A DNA stretch of 64,000 bases from Microvirga rosea (GTDB taxonomy: Bacteria; Pseudomonadota; Alphaproteobacteria; Rhizobiales; Beijerinckiaceae), in contig NZ_JAJDOP010000015.1 in assembly GCF_020595095.1 (NCBI RefSeq), forward strand, positions 1 through 64,000, read 5' to 3'. The notes below the pieces were generated by a model. It was not told where the DNA came from and did no database searches. It saw only the letters and a list, made by a program, of their open reading frames with translations. Shown one piece after another: positions 58,418 through 64,000 of this stretch; the first letter of the stretch is position 1, and each line of letters starts with the position of its first letter. Both the position numbers and the translations under genes were made by a program.

Positions 58418-58735
58418 ATGGGTGATTGGTTGCCGACGGTCCTCGGCGTCACGGCTGGGCTCGTGTCGACATCGAGCTTCATCCCGCAAGTCCTCAAGGC
58501 TTGGCGAGACCACGATACGGCTTCCCTGTCGAAGCGCATGTATATCGCCACCGTCACGGCTTTCACGCTCTGGTCGATCTATGGTTTTCTGATCGGGAGT
58601 TTTCCCATCATCGTCTTCAATCTGCTCAGCCTTGTTCTGAGCGGAACAATTCTCTTCCTGAAGATCCGGGATGAGCGCCGGTGCGGCGATACGCAGGTGC
58701 CCGGGAGGGAACCGGAACCGACCCGCTCCAGTTGA
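58418..58735 (+). CDS. SemiSWEET-family (PQ-loop) sugar transporter
   Basis: This 105-residue protein has three transmembrane helices (about 8-26, 40-58, 62-82) and the PQ motif in SSFIPQVLKAW followed by SLSKRMYIATVTAF, the SemiSWEET signature. Dimers move sugars down their gradient. AAGGA lies before the ATG at 58418. It is followed after about 30 bases by the topoisomerase gene. Confidence 0.92.
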   Translation: MGDWLPTVLGVTAGLVSTSSFIPQVLKAWRDHDTASLSKRMYIATVTAFTLWSIYGFLIGSFPIIVFNLLSLVLSGTILFLKIRDERRCGDTQVPGREPEPTRSS

Positions 58736-58764
58736 CCGAACGCCCTTAAACCCCCAGGCGCGTG

Positions 58765-59934
58765 ATGCTGCTCGATCCGAATACCCTTTCCGAGGACATC
58801 GTCGATCCTCGTGATGCCGCAGAAACAGCGGGCCTTCTTTATGTCTCGGATGAGGAGCCGGGAATCCGGCGGCGAAAGGCCGGCAAGGGATTTTCCTACA
58901 CCCGTCCTGGCGGAGGAAAGGTTTCCGACAAGGCAACGCTCGATCGCATCCGGTCGCTCGCCATTCCGCCGGCTTACACGGATGTCTGGATTTCCCCGCA
59001 GCCGAATGGGCATATTCAGGCGACGGGCCGCGACGCAAAGGGGCGCAAGCAGTACCGCTACCATCCGGCGTTCCGCGAGGTTCGAGAAAGCACGAAGTAC
59101 GAGCATATGATCGCTTTCGCGAAGGCGCTGCCGGATATTCGCACGACCATCGACTCGCACATGGCCTTGCGCGGTCTTCCCCGGGAAAAGGTGCTCGCGA
59201 CCGTCGTTCATCTTCTGGAGAACACGCTGATCCGCGTCGGAAACTCCGATTATGCCAAGCAGAACAAGAGTTATGGCCTGACCACCCTTCGCGATCCGCA
59301 TGTGAAGGTCGAGGGTGGAGAGCTGCGCTTTCAGTTCAAGGGCAAGAGCGGCAAGACCTGGAATCTGAAGATCAAGGATCGCCGCATCGCCAAGATCGTG
59401 AAAGCCTGTCAGGACCTGCCGGGCCAACAACTGTTTCAGTATCTGGACGAGGAAGGCAACCAGCAATCCGTCACCTCGGCGGATGTGAACGCCTATCTCA
59501 AGGAAATCACCGGGCGCGATATCACCGCGAAGGATTTCAGGACGTGGGCCGGAACTGTCCTGGCCGCCCTTGCGCTCACCGAATTCGAAGAATTCGACAC
59601 TGAGGCAAAAGCCAAGAAGAATATCCGCGCCGCCATCGAGAAGGTGTCGTCGCGGCTCGGCAACACACCGGCGATCTGCCGCAAATGCTACGTTCATCCG
59701 GAGGTTTTCGCCTGTTATCTGGACGGCGGCCTTCTTCTGGAAATACGCGATGAAGTGGAAGCCGAGCTGCGTGATAATCTGCCGGCGCTCAAGCCGGAGG
59801 AAGCAGCTGTCCTGACCCTGCTGCAGAGCCGCCTGTCCGATGAAGCATCGACATCCGAAAACAAGGCCTCCAAACCGAAGGAGAAGCGCGGCCGATCCCG
59901 TCCGGCCCAGCAGAGCGCCGAGGCGCGGGCCTGA
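58765..59934 (+). CDS. DNA topoisomerase IB (poxvirus type)
   Basis: This 389-residue type IB topoisomerase relaxes DNA through a 3'-phosphotyrosine. The N-terminal domain covers about 30-100 (GFSYTRPGGGKVSD, IPPAYTDVWISP, GRDAKGRKQYRYHPAFR). The catalytic domain has RVGNSDYAKQNKSYGLTTLRDPHV, FRTWAGTVLAA and the Tyr of CRKCYVHPEV (about residue 313) as nucleophile. The C-terminus is a Lys-rich tail. The start is the ATG at 58765, and a GTG immediately precedes it. Such enzymes are common in soil alphaproteobacteria in addition to gyrase. Confidence 0.94.
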   Translation: MLLDPNTLSEDIVDPRDAAETAGLLYVSDEEPGIRRRKAGKGFSYTRPGGGKVSDKATLDRIRSLAIPPAYTDVWISPQPNGHIQATGRDAKGRKQYRYHPAFREVRESTKYEHMIAFAKALPDIRTTIDSHMALRGLPREKVLATVVHLLENTLIRVGNSDYAKQNKSYGLTTLRDPHVKVEGGELRFQFKGKSGKTWNLKIKDRRIAKIVKACQDLPGQQLFQYLDEEGNQQSVTSADVNAYLKEITGRDITAKDFRTWAGTVLAALALTEFEEFDTEAKAKKNIRAAIEKVSSRLGNTPAICRKCYVHPEVFACYLDGGLLLEIRDEVEAELRDNLPALKPEEAAVLTLLQSRLSDEASTSENKASKPKEKRGRSRPAQQSAEARA

Positions 59935-59998
59935 GCGCGAACGTTTTCACATCCTGTGGCGTTAGGCTCATGTCCCGGTTCACCAACAGGATCCTCCC

Positions 59999-60838
59999 AT
60001 GCGCATCCATCACCTGAATTGCGGCTGCATGTGCCCTCTCGGTGGAAGGCTCATGGATGGGGTGAGTTCCGGCCTCACGGCTCATCTCGTGTGCCATTGC
60101 CTGCTCATCGAGACCGATCACGGACTGGTGCTCGTCGATACAGGTTTCGGAATGCGGGACGTGCAGCAGCCGTATGAAAGGTTGAGCCCATTTTTCATTC
60201 ACTTCAACCGTATCCAATTCGAGCGCCGTGATACGGCGTTGGAGCAGGTGCGGGCGCGTGGGTTCTCACCGCGCGACGTTCGCCACATTGTTCTGACGCA
60301 TCTTGATTTCGATCATGCGGGTGGGCTCGAGGATTTCCCGGACGCCAAGGTTCACGTCCTGCAAAGCGAGGCCGAGACGGCCGAGACGAGCGGAGGGCTG
60401 ATCAGCGGACGACGCTATCGTCCCGAGCAATGGGACGAGGTGCGCCATTGGTGCCTCTATGAGCCCGGCGGCGAGCGGTGGTTCGGGTTCGACGCGGTGC
60501 GCGATCTTGACGGCCTTCCGCCTGAGATTCTCATGGTGCCCTTGCGCGGTCATACGATCGGTCATGCCGGAGTGGCGATCAAGACGCCCGAAGGCTGGCT
60601 CCTTCATGCGGGCGACGCCTATTTCTATCGCCATGAAATGGATCCCAAGCCGTCCTGCACACCGGGGCTTGCCGCCTATCAACGGATGATGGGTCAGGAT
60701 CATCAGGCGCGGCGGCGCAACCAGGCACGCCTGCGCGCGCTTGCGAACAGCCAGGACGATATGCGGATCTTCTGCAGCCATGATCCGGTCGAGCTGGAGG
60801 CCTTGTCCCGCCTGAGCTCCGGCTGGCGACCCGTCTGA
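59999..60838 (+). CDS. MBL-fold metallohydrolase
   Basis: This 279-residue protein has THLDFDHAGG (about 100-109), GHTIGHAGV and AGDAYFYRHEMD for a two-metal site. The HxDxDH arrangement and the size resemble lactonases of the AHL/AttM type, but many MBL proteins share it. The substrate is unknown. A Cys/His-rich start (HHLNCGCMCPLGG) is unusual. AGGATCC precedes the ATG. Confidence 0.88.
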   Translation: MRIHHLNCGCMCPLGGRLMDGVSSGLTAHLVCHCLLIETDHGLVLVDTGFGMRDVQQPYERLSPFFIHFNRIQFERRDTALEQVRARGFSPRDVRHIVLTHLDFDHAGGLEDFPDAKVHVLQSEAETAETSGGLISGRRYRPEQWDEVRHWCLYEPGGERWFGFDAVRDLDGLPPEILMVPLRGHTIGHAGVAIKTPEGWLLHAGDAYFYRHEMDPKPSCTPGLAAYQRMMGQDHQARRRNQARLRALANSQDDMRIFCSHDPVELEALSRLSSGWRPV

Positions 60839-60917
60839 TCTCCTTTGCCGCACCCGCCCTGGTTTTCTTCCCATCCGGCCCTAGAAGCTTAGGTGGACGG
60901 TTCGGAGGAGCGCGGCA

Positions 60918-62363
60918 ATGGAACTCGATGCCCTGATGTTGTCACGGATCCAGTTCGCTTTCACCATTTCCTTCCACATTATCTTTCCTGCCTTCACAAT
61001 CGGATTGGCCAGCTGGCTTGTCGCCCTGGAATTCAACTGGTTGCGCACGGGCAACCCTCTTTACCGCAATCTCTTTCGTTTCTGGGTCAAGATCTTCGCG
61101 ATCTCGTTCGGCCTCGGTGTCGTGTCGGGCATTGTGATGAGCTATCAATTCGGGACCAACTGGTCCCGCTTCTCCGAATTTGCGGGAAACGTCATCGGTC
61201 CGGTGATCGCCTATGAGGTCATCACGGCGTTCTTTCTTGAAGCGGCCTTCCTGGGAATCATGCTGTTCGGCTGGGAGAAGGTAGGCGACCGCCTGCACTT
61301 CTTCGCCACCTGCATGGTCGCCCTCGGCACACTCATGTCGGCGTTCTGGATTCTGTCGGCGAATTCGTGGATGCAGACGCCCGACGGCTTTGCAATCGAA
61401 AACGGACGGGCCGTCCCGGTCGATTGGTTCAAGATCGTGTTCAACCCCTCCTTCCCCTATCGCTATGCGCATATGGTCATGGGCTGCTATCTGACCACCG
61501 CATTCGCAGTGGCCGGAATGTCCGCCTGGATGCTGCTTCGCTCACGACAAGAGCCCGAAGCGCGGTTGGCGGGAGCCCGGCGCTCCATGTCGATGGCTTT
61601 GTGGTTCGCGGTCATCTTCGTGCCGATCCAGATCGTCATCGGGGATCTGCACGGATCAGGCGTATTGAAGTATCAGCCGACGAAGCTCGCCGCCATCGAA
61701 GGCAATTGGGAGCGTCAGGGAAACATGCCGTTGCGTCTCTTCGCATGGCCGGACCAGGACGCGGAGATGAACCACTTCGAGATCGGCATTCCACGGCTCG
61801 GAAGCTTCATTCTGACCCATGCCTATGATGGGATCGTGCCGGGCCTGAAGGATGTCGCGCCCGACGAGCGCCCGCCCGTCCTGCCTGTTTTCTTCTCGTT
61901 CCGCATCATGGTCGGCATCGGGCTGGCGATGCTGGCGCTGGGATTATGGAGCCTTTATCTCCGCCGGACGGGCAATCTGTATTCCAACCGGCTTTTTCTT
62001 ACCGCAACCATGCTGATGACGCCATCGGGCTTCGGAGCGGTGCTCTTTGGGTGGTTCACGGCGGAGATCGGGCGTCAGCCTTACGTGGTCTATGGACATC
62101 TCAGGACCGCGGATGCGGTCTCTCCCGTCACGGCAACGGCCGTCACGGCATCCCTTGTGACCTTCGTCGTCGTCTATGCTTTCATCTTCGGCTTCGGGTC
62201 CTATTACCTCGCAAAATTGCTGCGCAAGGGACCTGAACCGGTCGAGCCTCATGAGGGGATGGACGAGGGGAGGCTGTCGAAGAAACCCAAGCGTCCTTTC
62301 TCGGTGCCGGACGAAGGCCTGGAGGGACGAAACATCGATCGGCGGCCGCAACCAGCGGAGTAG
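60918..62363 (+). CDS. cydA: Cytochrome bd-type ubiquinol oxidase subunit I
   Basis: This 481-residue subunit carries haems b558, b595 and d. Likely ligands include His20 (ISFHIIFP), His185 (RYAHMVMG) and the Met of FRIMVGIG. The quinol loop is short, as in the cyanide-insensitive oxidase (CIO) type. The conserved GRQPW is GRQPY here (in EIGRQPYVVYG). GGAGGAGCG precedes the ATG. It heads cydA-cydB-DUF2474. Confidence 0.96.
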   Translation: MELDALMLSRIQFAFTISFHIIFPAFTIGLASWLVALEFNWLRTGNPLYRNLFRFWVKIFAISFGLGVVSGIVMSYQFGTNWSRFSEFAGNVIGPVIAYEVITAFFLEAAFLGIMLFGWEKVGDRLHFFATCMVALGTLMSAFWILSANSWMQTPDGFAIENGRAVPVDWFKIVFNPSFPYRYAHMVMGCYLTTAFAVAGMSAWMLLRSRQEPEARLAGARRSMSMALWFAVIFVPIQIVIGDLHGSGVLKYQPTKLAAIEGNWERQGNMPLRLFAWPDQDAEMNHFEIGIPRLGSFILTHAYDGIVPGLKDVAPDERPPVLPVFFSFRIMVGIGLAMLALGLWSLYLRRTGNLYSNRLFLTATMLMTPSGFGAVLFGWFTAEIGRQPYVVYGHLRTADAVSPVTATAVTASLVTFVVVYAFIFGFGSYYLAKLLRKGPEPVEPHEGMDEGRLSKKPKRPFSVPDEGLEGRNIDRRPQPAE

Positions 62364-62372
62364 GAGACGCAC

Positions 62373-63422
62373 ATGTTCGGGTTCGGGACGGAATACGAAG
62401 GCCTGGCCTTCTGGCTTCCCCTGATTTGGGCGGGCCTTATCGCCGTGGCCGTTGCGATGTACGTGATCGTCGACGGGTTCGATCTCGGCATCGGCATCCT
62501 CTTCAAGAGCGCGCGTGACGAGAATTGGCGTGATCGGATGATGTTCTCCGTCGCGCCGATCTGGGACGGCAACGAGACCTGGCTCATCCTCGGCGGCGGC
62601 GGCCTGTTTGCCGTTTTCCATATTGCCTATGCGATCCTCATGCCGGCCCTCTACGTGCCGATCACCGTCATGCTGATCGCCCTGATCTTTCGCGGGGTCG
62701 CGTTTGAATTCCGATTCAAATCGGAGCGCTCGAAGTTTCTCTGGGATAATGCATTCCACTACGGATCACTCGTGGCGACCTTTGCCCAAGGCGTCGTTCT
62801 TGGCGCTTTCGTGCAGGGTTTTTCCCACGATGCACGCCAGTTCACGGGCGGCACGCTCGACTTTCTCACCCCGTTCAGCGTCCTGACGGGGCTGGGTTTG
62901 ATCTGCGGCTACGGCCTTCTCGGCGCCACGTGGTGCGTGATGAAGACCACGGGCGAGCTGGAGATCTGGGCACGGCGCATGGCTTTTCGATTCCTGATCG
63001 CGACGATCGTGGCGATGGTCCTTGTCTCCCTATGGGTTCCGTTTCTCGGGAGGCAGATCGAGGTCCGCTGGTTCTCCTGGCCGAACATTGCCTTCCTGAT
63101 CCCGATCCCTCTGATCACCGCCTATGTGGCCTATCAGCTCTACAGGGATCTTGAGTTCGGCCGTCATGTCAGGCCGTTCTTTCTGGCCATTGCGCTCTTT
63201 CTCCTAGGGTATCTCGGCCTCGGCGTGAGTCTCTTTCCCTACATCGTCCCGCCGGCGCTGACCGTGTGGCAGGCGGCGAATACGGTGAGTTCGCAACTCT
63301 TCGCGCTGGCGGGGTTCGCGATTGTCATGCCGGTGACCTTCGCCTACACGGCCTATGCCTATTATGTCTTCCGCGGCAAGGTTTCGGAGGAGATCCGGGG
63401 CGGCGGCTATGGGTATCATTGA
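62373..63422 (+). CDS. cydB: Cytochrome bd-type ubiquinol oxidase subunit II
   Basis: This 349-residue subunit has eight to nine membrane helices. YVIVDGFDLGIGILF and PIWDGNETWLILGGGGLFAVF are CydB signatures. AGGAGA lies just before the ATG, nine bases after cydA. It forms the heterodimer with CydA that reduces oxygen to water without proton pumping. Its last 14 bases overlap the DUF2474 gene. Confidence 0.96.
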   Translation: MFGFGTEYEGLAFWLPLIWAGLIAVAVAMYVIVDGFDLGIGILFKSARDENWRDRMMFSVAPIWDGNETWLILGGGGLFAVFHIAYAILMPALYVPITVMLIALIFRGVAFEFRFKSERSKFLWDNAFHYGSLVATFAQGVVLGAFVQGFSHDARQFTGGTLDFLTPFSVLTGLGLICGYGLLGATWCVMKTTGELEIWARRMAFRFLIATIVAMVLVSLWVPFLGRQIEVRWFSWPNIAFLIPIPLITAYVAYQLYRDLEFGRHVRPFFLAIALFLLGYLGLGVSLFPYIVPPALTVWQAANTVSSQLFALAGFAIVMPVTFAYTAYAYYVFRGKVSEEIRGGGYGYH

Positions 63423-63555
63423 AAAGGGATCCGATGCCCCACGGGAGCCGACCCATCGCTTCCGGCGCCTGGGATGGTTCGCGCTCATCTATTTCGTGAG
63501 CCTCGTTGCGTTCACGGCTGTCGTCTATGGGCTGAGAGGCTTGATCCCCCATTAG
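63409..63555 (+). CDS. DUF2474 small membrane protein of the bd oxidase operon
   Basis: This 48-residue protein starts at 63409, overlapping cydB by 14 bases. It has a polar Arg-rich N-terminus (THRFRRLGWF) and one transmembrane helix (ALIYFVSLVAFTAVVYGL). DUF2474 proteins are encoded directly after CIO-type cydB and are thought to be a small accessory subunit comparable to CydX; that role is by analogy. Confidence 0.88.
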   Translation: MGIIEKGSDAPREPTHRFRRLGWFALIYFVSLVAFTAVVYGLRGLIPH

Positions 63556-63833
63556 ACAGCCGGTGCACCATGACTGGATGTGCAACGGCTCAATGCCGAA
63601 AGTCCCTATTCATTCATAGAGTCACGGGGCGATCACGGACCCTTCACGGAGCCGCTGCGACCTCATGTCAGACGAAATGCTATAAGGTAAAAAATCGCTA
63701 AGTCGCGGGAAGACAACGTAAAATCGGCCCTTTGCAACAATCTGCGCAAAAAAATCTATGAGCTTGCGCGCCTTTTCGTTGACATAATTACATGGAATAG
63801 GGTTACAAAAGGCGTGGCGTAAGGTAAACAACC
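63556..63833. other. Non-coding stretch after the cyd operon
   Basis: No supported gene lies here. GCCG-TGCAC and GTGCA-CGGC can pair as an imperfect hairpin at 63559-63589, just after the DUF2474 stop, and may be a weak terminator. From 63690 the sequence becomes AT-rich. TTGACA at 63779-63784 with GTTACA 17 bases later is a possible promoter for the frame beginning at 63834. Confidence 0.4.
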
Positions 63834-64000
63834 ATGCCGGGGGCTTCCTCCTTTCGTGAAAGTAACCGTCCAAAAGCGTCGTTCAAAACGCTCGCGACAG
63901 CTTTCACAACGTTAGCCCGCACCCATCGCCATCGCGAGATGGCATCGCACTCCGCACCGGATGTCTCGTTCGGCTCGGGGGGTATCCGTAACGTACAGAC
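63834..64000 (+). CDS. Possible gene start, cut by the right edge
   Basis: An ATG at 63834 with AAGG upstream opens a frame with no stop to the window end (55 codons). It is polar and Ser/Thr/His-rich (PGASSFRESNRPKASF, HRHREMASHSAPD). The composition is not informative and I recognise no domain. The AT-rich promoter-like region upstream is the main support. Confidence 0.35.
   Translation, partial: MPGASSFRESNRPKASFKTLATAFTTLARTHRHREMASHSAPDVSFGSGGIRNVQ

Noticed and set aside
63622-63873. 83-codon minus-strand frame near the right edge
   Set aside because: It runs through the AT-rich promoter-like region, has no ribosome site and no domain pattern.

Overview
The window is high-GC DNA, with many long antisense open frames, from an alphaproteobacterium. 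The gene content and order (ptsP-prfA-prmC with a DUF4167 gene, comF-grxC-nitrilase-DUF1178, PpiC/argJ/secA, phaA-phaB facing phaR, rpmF-mtgA facing a farnesyl-diphosphate synthase) are typical of the Hyphomicrobiales (Rhizobiales). A Microvirga/Methylobacterium-like host is a reasonable guess, but it cannot be proven from the sequence alone. Almost everything is chromosomal housekeeping DNA. I see no rRNA, tRNA, CRISPR array, IS element, integrase or prophage.

Left part (1-11 kb): the left edge cuts a secreted-type parallel beta-helix/RTX protein. Next come clpB with a strong terminator, two small hydrophilic proteins divergent from it, a LysR regulator divergent from a tautomerase and a MOSC protein, a patatin-like phospholipase with a transmembrane hairpin, and a DUF4167 protein with an arginine-rich repeat. 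The patatin/LysR/MOSC block separates clpB from the DUF4167-prmC-prfA-ptsP group it often adjoins in related genomes.

Central part (11-36 kb): ptsP-prfA-fosX-prmC is a tightly overlapping operon with TGATG and GTGA junctions, and a FosX-type fosfomycin hydrolase sits inside it. lysC and divergent ubiG follow, then nhaA, a metallophosphoesterase, DUF1178, a nitrilase-family protein, grxC and comF on the minus strand, with a SAM methyltransferase facing away. Then come DUF427, an Mpo1-like protein, an alanyl-tRNA editing protein, a DMT transporter, mutT, argJ, a periplasmic PpiC isomerase and secA. A YafY-type regulator, a VOC protein and an EVE-domain protein form a small plus-strand locus. 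A nearly identical 17-bp inverted repeat lies in front of both the regulator and the VOC gene.

Right part (36-64 kb): cell-envelope and central metabolism genes (an L,D-transpeptidase, ddl, accA, gloB), the polyhydroxybutyrate genes phaA, phaB and phaR, a degenerate GGDEF-EAL protein, rpmF, mtgA, a farnesyl-diphosphate synthase, kup, ispG, zur, a glycosyltransferase with a methyltransferase, a SemiSWEET, a poxvirus-type topoisomerase IB, an MBL hydrolase and a cytochrome bd oxidase operon (cydA-cydB-DUF2474). The right edge carries a possible truncated gene.

The most useful leads are the shared operator of the YafY/VOC/EVE locus, fosX inside the release-factor operon, the degenerate c-di-GMP protein, the palindrome filling a candidate promoter spacer before clpB, and an overlapping 37-residue membrane ORF. 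None of these is a demonstrated new system.
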